Below, in pieces: positions 33,361 to 44,431 of a stretch of DNA of 64,000 bases. The notes under the pieces are model-generated. The model had not been told where the DNA came from. It made no database searches and worked only from the letters and a program-made list of their open reading frames with translations. Positions within the stretch are counted from its first letter, which is position 1. The number at the start of each line of letters is the position of its first letter. Source of the DNA: Phragmites australis. Taxonomy: Eukaryota > Streptophyta > Magnoliopsida > Poales > Poaceae. The translations under genes and the position numbers were made by a program. Where the stretch lies: NCBI RefSeq assembly GCF_958298935.1, contig NC_084933.1, forward strand, positions 4,137,001 to 4,201,000, in the 5' to 3' direction.

Positions 33361-35665
33361 AATCAATTAATTCCTCAATTAACCCCTAATTGTGGTATGC
33401 TTCCCCTACCTACAAATTAAATAATTCCTTAATTAGTGTAATTAACTTCCCTGCCAAATCCCTCTTCATGGCCAACCCAACCTTCTGAAATACCACCAAT
33501 TAGTTGCAATCAATTTAGAAAGTCCATCCTCACTAGATTGAATTCCGCACACCCTCAATTCAGCCATCTCGTCACAACCTGTCACACCTTGCCTCCTCGT
33601 GTCTGTGTTGCCACCAGCCTCACGAACCTTGACACAACCACCATCGCCTCATCGCCCAACAAGAGGTTGAGGTTGTCGTGTTTGAGGGAGGTTGTCGCTG
33701 CTTCGCTGACCTTGGTTGCATCACACATGCCACCATTCCCCGCGCCTCTACATGTCTTGGCCTCCACTCGCATCACCCTCCTCCCATGTCTGCTCCCATT
33801 TGCGTGCGCAAGTGCCTCCTGGAGAAATGTGATATGCTTTTCTCAGTGTGGTCACAACTATAGGATTGGTTCGGCAGCGCACGACTCCTGGTCCCCGATT
33901 TTGCTCCCATTTCTTCTAGACATTGGCATGTTCCTTCACAACTAGGGGTGCTGCTATAGAGCAATAGTAGCCAGGGGCACGACGCAACACAGCATCAACT
34001 GGTGGCACTTGATCGCTTCGTGTTGCACCATAGCTTGTGGATGTCAGTGTGTGGCCCAGCATGAGTCAGGGGCAACGCCTAGCCCAGCTTTTCCTTGGCT
34101 CTCCTGTTGATTCTGCCTCTTCCTCCTCCTAGACACTCATAAGACCCACCTCTCATGCAACATCGCTATCACACTTTGTGAACGCAGCCACATGCTAGAG
34201 TTCATCTTTATTCCACCCTGCCATGTCAGCCTTCTTCCTCCCCTATTGTTAGTTGCTGCCTCTCTTCCCTACCGTCGGTATGCCCCAAGTCTGGTTCTTC
34301 CTCGACGTGATCTCTACCCTGTTTTCACTCCTCAAATCATATTTCCTCAATCCATGTCCACTGAGTAACAAATCTCTTAGTTTCTTTACACAATTCAATC
34401 AACTCTCTTTCCTAATCATCTTAATTTCCTACCTGATTGCCTCCATATGGTTCCTTTGGTTTTATATGGGTAGCATATGATTCTTATAGTTTAACTCTCA
34501 TAGTCTCATTCTTTGTTGTGTCATACTGGTATTGTAAGAAGCATGCATAAGCATAGATGCGTAACATGGTGGATCATTGGATCATGACTGGTAAATTTTC
34601 ACATTCCTATTTGTAGTATGACTTTCCTTGTTATACTATCTATTTGTTTCATAGAACTTTTCTAGCCCAACTGCTAAATTGTTTCATCTCATCAAATCAT
34701 AACCTTATATCTCTGTAAAATAGCTAATTAGTGTTTACCACATTTTTAAGGTAATATGATTACCACATTTGGAACCTCCTTTGAATCCACCATGTTTTAT
34801 GTATAAAGATTTATATGTGTATAAATATTTCTATGTTTTATTTTTTAGCATAAAAAGCATCACATTTGTTATCTTTTCTCTGTTTTCATATGTTAACAGA
34901 TTATGCTTTTCTTCTTTTTTTCATACCTCCTATATTTCAATCGACTGAAATCTATTAAGTCTTTGGTCAATGGGGCCAGCGGAGAGATTAAGGTTGAGGG
35001 TTTTGGTGCTCTAGGATGCTACTAAGTTATACAGAGGCACGGGGTGGCGGCTCTACCAGTGGTGGGTGGTAGTGTGGTCGTGCGGCGACGATGCAGTGGC
35101 ACTACATTGCCATGAGTGGCGACCGAGCGAGGTCAGTGACGGGGGCATCAAAATTGAAATGGTTAGCATGGCGGAGATGGGTGTAGGCAGATTGGGCAGG
35201 GGAGCCGATTGATGAGCAATGTTGGGTGCAAGAAATAGACCGTCATTGAGAGAGAAATAAGAGGTGGAGGACAACTCTTGTATCGTTAGATCATGATCCA
35301 AGGTTGGACAAATATCGATTGAAATTTGGGTCATTTATTGGTTGTAAGACATTTTTAAGCCTATATCTTTTGCTTTAATGTTATTGGGAATGCTTGAAGC
35401 CTGCTACTTGTATTGCTACGAATATGTTTTGGTCTGTGGTTTTATGATGTAGAAAGAATAGTAAATGTATACTGAACATAGGAAGGTTGGCGTATCATAT
35501 TGTGCAATTCAAGACAAACCAATTTTTTATGTACTTGCATGTTCATTATCGACTACAAATTGTGTTGGAGAGGTAACATAGATATTACAGGTAATTTGTA
35601 GAAATTGTTGCAACATTATACAATTTTATTTACTTACGTGACCCCATAACCAGCGTCCAGGTCCC

Positions 35666-35698
35666 ATGTCGTCCTTCACCACCATCCCTCAAGTCGAA
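35666..35698 (+). pseudogene. DUF295-like gene fragment, upstream piece
   Basis: Short in-frame piece (MSSFTTIPQVE) immediately before the solo LTR. With the LTR and one target copy removed it continues in frame into VDMYFELHITS at 38716. There is a stop (TGA) 27 bases upstream of this ATG, so earlier exons, if any, are not contiguous. Confidence 0.55.
35694..35698. repeat. Target duplication TCGAA (left)
   Basis: TCGAA here and at 38711-38715 flank the solo LTR exactly. Confidence 0.92.
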
Positions 35699-38600
35699 TG
35701 TGATGAACCATCTAAATAATATTCTAATTAATCACCAGGAGGATCATTATTTATAATCAGAACCTCAATGATTAAACAGAATATCATCCCGGTAGTCCCG
35801 ACACGTGTTTTGTGCCCAAGATCGGAACACATGTCTTCCAACATTTAGCATCACAACATAGCTTAAGAAAGAGCAAGTAATTAATATTTATATCACAAGT
35901 CTTTAATATCCAACCATTTTCAATAATTTACATCAAAAGGCAATAACATCTACGCAGTGGAAACATAAATCTATTCAACAAAAGAGAGTGGAGTCACATT
36001 CCCTTAGGTTCCACCCCAAAAGCATGACCTCCGAGACTAGGATGCACTACTTTGGCCCGCCACCCTGAACGGCAGGCACGAAGTAGCCAAACACCGGCTC
36101 TTCCTCACTAGTAGCACCTGAAAACGCAGGCATGAGTACGAAGGTACTCGCAAGACTTAAACCATATAGAGCACATATACATAGCTCGACTCCAAGGATT
36201 ATGTATTGGGCCATTAGCAAGGAAAACCCACACGGTTAAGTTAAACATAAGCGGTAAGCAATCTAGACATATTTGTGTGAGCAACCAACTTAAGCAACAA
36301 AACATAATTCTACCCTGCCATAACCAACTGAACATAAATAACTGGAACCATAAGAACATACATGTAACAAGGACCAACTCAACTATCTCCCACATATCCA
36401 ACCATCAACCACAAGCAAAAACTCTACGACCGATGCAGATTGACAGAAATATGCTCATGACCGAGAGTGCGGCATTTCAAAATGTTTTTACACCCTGTAA
36501 GGGATACTCCTGGACCCACACGACTTGAGGACCATACGGCTTGCATGACCACACAGATTCATACAAGGGGGTACTCATGTCAACCTTTCCCAATAAGCCC
36601 CGATCATTTGAAACATGCATCGCTCGGTGCGGCGGTACTAGAACTACTCCCGGAGTAAACTAGTACCACTACAAACCCGTCTGCTCACACCGTCGATGTT
36701 CAGGCCCCAAATGACCACAGCTACAAAGGTATTTGGCTCGCCTTACCATTAGATCGGCATGTGGTGAGTAAGGTAAGTGCTAAAGCCGACTACACCGACG
36801 ATCGGTGCTTAAACGACGCAAGCGGTCTACGGTGTCCGATTTCCTCTCCCGACCTACCTAGGGGAACTCCACATCCGGGTGGGATAAACACCTCCTAGCA
36901 CCACCCACGTCTCATCTCATACTCACCACTCATACAACCATCATCAACAACCCATCAAGGTTAAAATTAGTGTGAACAATAATTAAACCTATAGCTTGCG
37001 AACGATAGAACATTCCACCGCTTGACTTCTACCAGTGACCTATGCATTGCTAAGCATTTAAGTCAAAATTGTGCTTAGATGACAACATGCTCTCAAGGCT
37101 ACAAGGATGTGGGTAAACAATATCTCAAGGTAGAGCTAATGCAACCAACATAGGATCTACCCATTTATACCCGACATCGACTCGCTAAACATGCAATATA
37201 AATAAGTATAATTTATCAACTTTAAACTTCATTCAATTGAACAAGGGTGCAATATGCTTAGTTGCATGCCTTGCTACTCAGGTGGCTGCCTATAGTTACC
37301 CACACAACACTCACAGAAAATCCGGAAGATTGGAGTCGTTTTAGACCACGATCGTCTCCTGCTCCGGCTCCTTGTTCATTAAACAAGAACGCGTGCAATG
37401 ATGAGCATGAATGAATGCAACAAGGTATGTCACAATGCTCAACAGCATGCTAGAAGTATAAGACATGCGAATCAATGCAATACTAAATGATCTAAACGAA
37501 ATCTGAAAAATAACAGCCATCCGGAGTATCCGAGTTGTTTCGGAGTATCCAGGTTCAGACCCTCCGGGTGAACCTCTGGAAGAGGCACTCAGTTACTACC
37601 TTTTACTTTATTGACCTGGAATACCCAGGTGAATCCGGAATATCCGGGTTCCGGAGCCTCTGAGCCATCCTCCGATGAAGGCGCTCGGTTAGCCACTATT
37701 CTAACTTAAGCTGGAATCTCCGAGCTGGTCCGGACTATTCGAGCTGTGCCGAACACTCCGGGTGAGGCTCCGGGAGAGGCTCTCGGTTAATCGTTAATGC
37801 AACTACCCAGAGTCTTCGGGCTTACCCGGATTATCCGCGTGATGCAGACTTGGGTTCTTCCACAACTTTTCCCTCGGTCGATTTGACTCACTTTACAAAT
37901 CTGTGCTACACAAACGTGTATATGCCCTATCCAAAGGATTCTAAATCCAACTTGCACCTTAAACCCTAATCAATTTTAAACATAATTCGACGGATGATTT
38001 CTGCTGAACTCGGAATATCCGGGTGAGGTCGGAATATCCGGGTCAGCCCAAAAAAATGCTCTCAAGTGGATTTTTGGTCGATTCGAGTTACGATCTTTTT
38101 CAAGCCTAAAGGAAACATGTTAGGGATAGTCCAAGGGTCCTGGAACTCACTCATCAACTAGCAACACAAATATATAGCTCAAATTTGTCCAAAACTCCAT
38201 TTTGCTCTAAAAAGCTCAAGAACTTCAAGAACTACTCGATTCCTCCACGAAAACAAAAATGGATTGTGTAGATGAGCAGCTTATGAGCTAGAGAATGCAA
38301 TGGTACCACATGCATACCTTAAATCCTTCTCTTGTGGGCAGATTTGAGGGAGGAATGGAGAGAGCTTGAGAGGGGAGTGAGAGGGAGCTGCTGCCCTTGC
38401 TAGCTTGGTTGAGCACGTGAGGGAGGGAGTGGGAGCCGGTGGGCACGGTGGGACTATTGGTGGGGGCAGCCAAGTGAGAGGGAGAGAGAGGTAAGGTGTG
38501 GAACCAGCAGGTGGGTCCCACGTATAAGAGAAAAAGGTCATTTCTTAATTGCGAATTCTATTCTTTTCTCTCCCGAAATTCTTTCTCTTACCCAAATGAC

Positions 38601-38710
38601 CCAAAACGAATTGCTCTAATGTGCCAAAATAATTCCCCTCGAATTTAATTATGACGCTAATGACACATGATTAAGCTTAATCACGCGATTACAGAATTTG
38701 GGATGTGACA
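35699..38710 (-). mobile_element. Gypsy solo LTR (3.0 kb)
   Basis: TGTGATGAACC at 35699 and GGGATGTGACA ending at 38710, so it reads TGTCACATCCC...GGTTCATCACA on the minus strand. A perfect 5-bp target duplication (TCGAA) surrounds it. No internal coding region remains. The family differs from the other long LTRs here: the CTCTGCAGAG module was not found. It holds several CCGGAGTATCCGGGT-like motifs (37520-37850 and 37990-38045). Confidence 0.9.
37515..38045. repeat. Dispersed CCGGA-type dyad motifs
   Basis: Motifs such as CCGGAGTATCCGAG, CGGAATATCCGGG and CTCCGGGTGAGGC recur irregularly. They are similar in kind to the 105-bp repeats at 10032-10590 but are not in a regular array. Confidence 0.6.
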
Positions 38711-39180
38711 TCGAAGTGGATATGTACTTTGAGCTCCATATCACAAGTGTGCCCTTTAGACACCATTTCCAACATGTCATTCTTTGCCAGATGTCAGCGC
38801 ACCAGGACGGCTACATGGTTATCGTCATATTCTCGGAGGGTTTGTTGGTGTTCATAGCTGTTGGAGACAATAGTTGGATGGTGTTGAAGAACCCAGCAAA
38901 CAACAATGAAAACAACCATTATTATTCAGAAGTTTACTTAGACGCCATCGTTCACATGAAAAACGTGGTCATCATGAACCAATATGTGGACCTTTTTTCA
39001 TGGGACATGGATAGTCAAATACATGGATCCCTCAATGGTGCGGGGACCTAAGATTCATATCAGTGAAGACTCTCCTGAGCGTGGGTTCTATCTGGCCATG
39101 TTGAGTGGCGGTCAACTTGTACTAATATGAATATACGGCTATGGTAGAATGCAGTGGTTGTAGAGCAGCATGTGACTAAC
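38711..39180 (+). pseudogene. DUF295 (F-box-associated, KIB-like) gene fragment
   Basis: The frame reads VDMYFELHITSVPFRHHFQHVIL, GYMVIVIFSEGLLVFIAVGDNSWMVLKNP, then NHYYSEVYLDAIVHMKNVV and QYVDLFSWDMDSQ. From memory this is the beta-propeller DUF295 domain of grass F-box-type proteins (GDxxWTVL...DAVxHxGxVxAV...LFxWD). The frame stops at 39051. A one-base shift restores PKIHISEDSPERGFYLAMLSGGQLVLI and then, after a TGA, IYGYGRMQW, which is again DUF295-like. Both ends of the gene and any F-box are missing. It is a relic of a cellular gene or a transposon-captured piece. Confidence 0.6.
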
Positions 39181-39751
39181 AAAACCGAGAGGATGAGGGG
39201 GAGTCCGTCCCCACCACACATTTGATCGGTAATGCAACCAACAATTAGTTGAGGTCTCAATTTGTACAACATCACAATATAAAAGGGGAAGGTGTTGGCG
39301 CCACGGATAACATGTTCTCGTGTGGTAATGCCTAAACCCTAACACACCTAGACCCTAACACGATTATCAGGGCGCTAACGCCAGAGCAAAGGCTGCCGTC
39401 GCTTCTTCAACCTCGTCGATGTATTCTTCTCCGACAATTGCACCTCTCCATCGACACATCTTCATCGATGGACTGCATTGTGCTTTGTCAAGCGAATTGA
39501 TCCCTGTCACTGTTCTTCCCCAATGGAGTTACAGCATCATCTGGCTCGGGTAATTAATCATGCTTCTTCTCTAATGATATGTGTTTGATACTAGGGCTAG
39601 TGCTTTATGGTGATCAGAGGGGTTTTAGGTCTAACAGAGAAATAGGCTGGCTCTGGACAATGATGTGCGAGATCCCAATGAGATTAAGGGTTATTCCAAT
39701 AGAACCAACTCGTAGGTCACATGTACGACGTCGAGGTGGACGGACTATATT
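39181..39751. other. Non-coding flank between DUF295 relic and LTR
   Basis: No gene recognised. It may hold further decayed sequence of the DUF295 gene. CTAACAC-type short repeats occur at 39330-39365. Confidence 0.35.
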
Positions 39752-42103
39752 TGTGACGCCCGTCTCCGCAACTACCGTCGCCCACAACCTCCCGCTCCCA
39801 CTCTGCCCACGTCGTGCCGCAACTACCGCCAAAAAAGTCACCGCATGATCTCCACCCCGCGCCCCTCTCCGCAACCGCTCCTCCCGTCTATATAATCCAA
39901 ATCAAACCCCCGGATGGGCCTCCTCTCACCACACCGCGCCCAAAGCCCCAAATCTCATCGAGTTTCCTCCCCCAGAGCACCTTCACTTCGTCGCCGAACC
40001 ATCCCCGAAGGTTGCCGCCGTCGACGAGCCGTTGGAGACCGCCCCGATGCGAACTTGCCCCTCAAATGGGTTTGGCGTCGTCTCCTCTCTGCGTTCCGCC
40101 GCTCGCCGTCGAAGGCCGACCACCGGAGCTCAACTCCGGCGACTCTCCAGCCAGGCGCCGTCGCACTGAGCCCCGCGCCACCGACCAGAGAAGGAAGACT
40201 CAAGGTGAGCCATCCGATCTTGCAGCAACGGCCACGATTAGATTGCAAAATACCCCTTCGCTAGCCAATTAGATCGCACCACGTGTCCTCTTTAACCCAG
40301 TTAGCTTATGAGAGCCACGTCAGTGTCACGTGTCGCTCACGTGTCAACCGCGTCAGCCGAGCCGAGCCGGTCAGTGTCCACGTCAGTGTGATGATGTCAT
40401 GCTGATGTCATAAATAGGGTTTTCTAATTAAAAATAAATCTGTTATTCTTTTAAATATGTACATTTGCAATTAGGTCCCTAGACTTTTATGATTTCACAA
40501 AATAACCCATGACAGCCCTGTTATTTTACTTTTAGCCGCTGAACTTTTAGTTAATTGCAAATAGGTGCCTAGAGTTTTACAAATCAGCCCCTAGAATTTT
40601 CTATTTTACAATTTAGCCCTTGTTCTTTTTCAGAAAAGCCCTTGTAGCTTAAAACCCTCATAACTTTTTCATACGAGCTCCATTATATGCGATTCTCACG
40701 CTCCTACGATCGTAGCAGCGAGTACTTTCTGTTAGTAGGCTTTTTATAGTGCCTTGCTTCTGTTTGGTGCACTGTTCTTAGTATTTTCTTTGTGCTATTT
40801 GTCGAAAGTTCCTACGATTAGTCAATGACGTTCTGGAACAGTTCGAGTGACTTCAAGATCAAGATTTCGACAACACTGAGCAGCACTTCGGAAGGAGGCA
40901 AGTGTCCTTGAACATCTTGCACCTATTTTTAGGAATTTATGATAGTTGTTTATCCTTCATTGCATGCTTGTCTAAATTGGAAACCTATGAATAGGGTTTA
41001 CTAGCTTTTGTCTGAATATCTTTGTCGCCATTGATGAGTCATGGGAAGAAAATGGTAGATATGCTAGTCGCTGTCTGGGTTGGGTTAGAAGTTAAACTTG
41101 ACTAACAATTATGCAACATGAATTGGGTATGATAATCTTTCGTAGCAACATGGAATAGAGATCCTAACAGGGTGGTTGTTATGTGGATGGTGCATGAAGG
41201 CACATGTGTTGTGCCTCACGTTTGGAATGTGTCTGTTCCTGTGTGGGGTCCTAAGGACCGGTTCTTGAAGCCTGTAACCCGGCATAACAGCACAACTATG
41301 AGACCTATATGGGTACGGTTTGGCGAAGTAATTAGTGCCCTTCATATTTTGTATGCACCAATGGACGATTAAGTGGCACAAGAGGGGGCATCTGCAGTGG
41401 ATGGAATCCCTGTTAGCGGTGAAACCTTAGTAGGTGCTTATAGATTTGGAGGCGCTTTGTAACGGCCTTGTAGTGAGACCCTGACTCTACACCCCGGAAG
41501 TGTAAAGGAAAACGGGAATCATGACTCATGGGTAAAGTGTGCAAACTCTGCAGAGTGTAAAACTGATCGATCAGCCGTGCTCATGGTCAAGAGCGGCTTG
41601 GACTTCTTCTTGATTAGTTGGGATCAGGGTTCTGGTATGAATGGTCAGGTAGCCAGGTAATAGGATGCCTGATTCTGGAGTTGTAGGTTAATGTTGCTTA
41701 GTGCAGTAAACCAGTGTCTAACTTTTTTCTTGACTTAAGCCCTCATGTCATATTTTTCTACACTTGCGGAGTACGATATGTACTCACACTTGCTATTTTC
41801 AAAAATAAATGCTGCTCAGTTGGAGAAGACTACACAGAGATCAATGAAGCTGAAGACTACAATGAAGATGGAGCGTCCTAGGTCGCGTTGCCCCCAGTCG
41901 ATTGCCTGTGGTGTACCCTAAAGTTTTTGTTGGAGTTTTCTCGAGTTCTTCCGCTCCTATTCAAAACTCTGGTAATTGTTCCAATAAAATTGTTTTTGTT
42001 CGATATAGAACTGTATATCACTTATATATCACCGTATGTATGATGAAACTGATCCTGACATACATATGAAATACATCTGGTTGTTCTTTTGAAAAACTAG
42101 ACA
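39752..42103 (+). mobile_element. Chromovirus-type solo LTR (about 2.35 kb)
   Basis: Starts TGTGACGCCCG after ATATT, with a TATATAA box only about 140 bases in (39889-39895). It ends near CTGGTTGTTC...AACTAGACA, which aligns with the CCGGTTTTGG...AACTGGGTGTAACA end of the nested element LTR. It shares the TACTCACACTTGCT stretch, and the module CTCTGCAGAG (41546-41555) then CTGATCGATCAG (41563-41574), with the other chromoviral LTRs. No primer site or target duplication was found, so its ends are approximate. Confidence 0.7.
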
Positions 42104-43139
42104 TGAAAACATTTTACCTAATATATTGTTTATGTGAACTCATGCTTCACGTGTATAACACACACTAACTAATGAGTACGTGCGGACGCATGCTCAAGCG
42201 CCCGGCCCCTAATTGTTGCCTACGCGCAACTAGTCTGTACTTTATGGCTGCGTACTAATAAGTGTTTAAGTGTAGGAAAATCTCCACTTCATAGATCGTA
42301 TCGTGTTTTTTTAATAAGGCGCTATTTGGAGACCACTATTCATCCTATTTCCGTTACACAAGCAATGAATTTTGGATGACAGCAAGACTTAGCCAAATAA
42401 TGATGATAAACATGCAATCCAACTATGCCACAGGTCCCATAATCTGGTCAAGTCTGATGCAAACGACTCAACATGCATTTATGGTTCAGCATACTGTTCT
42501 TTCTTTCTTTAATTATACATACCCGACGTGAAGGTCCAGTCAACCTCCCGGAACAGAGCTCGCTCGGCACTTGATCCACGCTCGTTGTTTTGCTCCAAAT
42601 TGCGTTTTCTTCCTTGTCAGGCCGGTTGTCACTTGTCAGTCCTTGGTGCTCCGGCTTTTAATTTCTTTGCCCTTCTTCCTCTGGCTTTCGTTCCAACATT
42701 TCAAACTCGTCGATCGGGGGCGCCCTTTCGGGTGTTGTTCGCCTTTGTCCACTGAAGGATGACTTCGTCACGTTCCGATCGATTTCGGTGGTAGTAGAAG
42801 GTAGACAGCAGGGGATTGGGACGAGTTTTGGTTCGATTTTGGTTCGATTGCTCCAGCAGGAAGAAGGTTCGGAGGTCAGCTTACAGAGAGGAGGAGAACG
42901 TTGTTGGCGTCATCTTCTTTCTAGCCTCTCACGCTCAACACTCGCGCCTATATCCTACGGAACACCCTGGGCCGCCCGCTTACAAGGCACACTCGGACGA
43001 GCGGTAATGTGTGTTGGGCCTGCACTGTCGAGCTACGCATTCCGGCCTGTGCCTGCATTCCCGCTCTGCCTTCCTGCCAACTCCTTTCCGTTCGCCAGCT
43101 CCGTCGCATGGTCTTCAAGCTCGGCCGGGTAGTCGTCGT
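42104..43139. other. Unassigned stretch
   Basis: No recognised gene or element. The open frames at 42528-43132 are GC-biased and without domain similarity. Its right end may be decayed LTR U3 of the gypsy element that follows. Confidence 0.35.
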
Positions 43140-43564
43140 CCGTGACATTCCCCCTTCCAACTCGAGAACGATTAGAATCCAAATCGGATTCATCTGCTTT
43201 GTTATGGTAGACAAGATGATGGACTCCCTATCGACTATGGCTACATAGGAGACGGCATATCAGCTCTATATAAAACGGGGACCCTAACCCCTAGAAGAGG
43301 AGAGGCATCTACAACTCGACGCAAACTCCAAGATCATAGGAGATACTCGGTGACATCATCCTTTTGTTTAGCTTAGATTTGATCTATCCCTGTAATAAGT
43401 CTAGACACATTGCTTGTGCTCAAGAGAATACACAACATCACCATACATACAGGACGTAGGGTATTACTCCAATCAGGGGCTTGAACCTATCTAAATTGTG
43501 TGTCTCGATTTGTGTTCAATCCCTAATCTCGAAGGTACCCTGGTCAATTATGGGCATATTATCA
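43140..43564 (+). mobile_element. Gypsy 5' LTR, 3' portion
   Basis: Matches 8530-8958: ACTCGAGAAC, ACAAGATGATGGA, TATATAAA (43267-43274), GGGGACCC, GGACGTAGGGTATTACTCCAAT and GGGCATATTATCA. The U3 start is missing or diverged. It is followed by a gag-like remnant, so this is the 5' LTR of a related element in plus orientation. Confidence 0.7.
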
Positions 43565-44431
43565 TGAACTAATCATCGACAGTTGTAAGTGAGGGCAAGG
43601 ATCAGAAGAGTGGCAATGACAACTCGGTCGATAGCTAAAGTAGCCGAATGGATCGATTCATGCTCGTGACTCGAGGAGTTGAAACCCCACCCGACGACTC
43701 GATGGCGGTAGATCAAAACACCATAGAGAACCATGGCACCGGGATTCCCGCTGACCCAATAGCTGTAGCCGCTGCCCACGGTACTGGCGTCGTTGGAGAT
43801 ATATCACCAGGAATGTCTGTGGCTGGTGCCTAGTTAGCTCCTAATACTACTGATCATCGATGGACCGTAGGAGGTCAGGTGTCCTCTGGTCTTCAACGAT
43901 GACTTCCACTGGGTACCCCTCCACCAGCACCATTCCCATGATTGAGGAACTGATACTCTCAGGGCAATTGTCAAGAGCCTTCATCGACTCAGCCGTAGCC
44001 AAGCCTCGGCTATGGTGTCTTCAATACTCAAGAGGCTAACGTCCAAGACGCTCATCTGATTCTAAGATCCTTCCCCAAGTTGGATCCGTCGAATCCTTTA
44101 ACTCCGATGCTCAATCAAGTGAAGACTTTACTCGATGTAGCTCAGATCCAGGCAGCTCAAGTAAACGACCCTAGCACCTCTAGGCACCTGAGTTGGCAAG
44201 GCGTCAGTTCGAGGAGCCACGAACGCAGACATTACCAAGTCGAGGAATCGCAGATGGGAAGCTCAGGCGGTCGTGGTTGAGTGTAGTCCTGTGGGCTAGG
44301 CTGTAACTGCCCTATTCATATGCGCAGGAACCAGGAAGACCTGAGAAACCGCATCCCTCGAGATTGGCATGATCTACAGAGAATGATAGACAACCATCGT
44401 GAGGAACGCCGTGAGGATGACCAAAGCTATA
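43565..44431 (+). pseudogene. Gypsy leader and gag remnant
   Basis: The frame from 43648 (MDRFMLVTRGVETPP) runs with about five stops to FPKLDPSNPLTPMLNQVKTLLDVAQIQAAQ. A second frame ends DLRNRIPRLAWHDLQRMIDNHREERREDDQS, a charged segment typical of Tat/Athila gag N-termini in grasses, from memory. It is cut at 44431 by the outer chromovirus LTR. The preceding five bases are CTATA; the matching copy would lie beyond the window. Confidence 0.5.

Larger units (their letters stand above)
30641..35665. other. AT-rich non-coding stretch with a duplicated module
   Basis: Five kilobases without a convincing gene. Open frames at 31377, 33538, 34253 and 35053 are short, low in complexity and matched by frames on the opposite strand. 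Two related modules lie in direct orientation at about 30844-31220 and 33049-33360. The tract may be a non-autonomous DNA element or Helitron-type cargo, but I cannot show termini. Confidence 0.4.

Noticed and set aside
33538..33945. 135-codon plus-strand frame
   Set aside because: Composition-driven, matched by antisense frames, no recognisable motif.
39579..40272. Overlapping plus- and minus-strand frames of 86-152 codons
   Set aside because: GC-rich start of a solo LTR around its TATA box; Pro/Arg-rich products in three frames.
42528..43248. Cys/Ser/Leu-rich frames of 60-114 codons
   Set aside because: No domain, overlapping frames on both strands, no supporting context.
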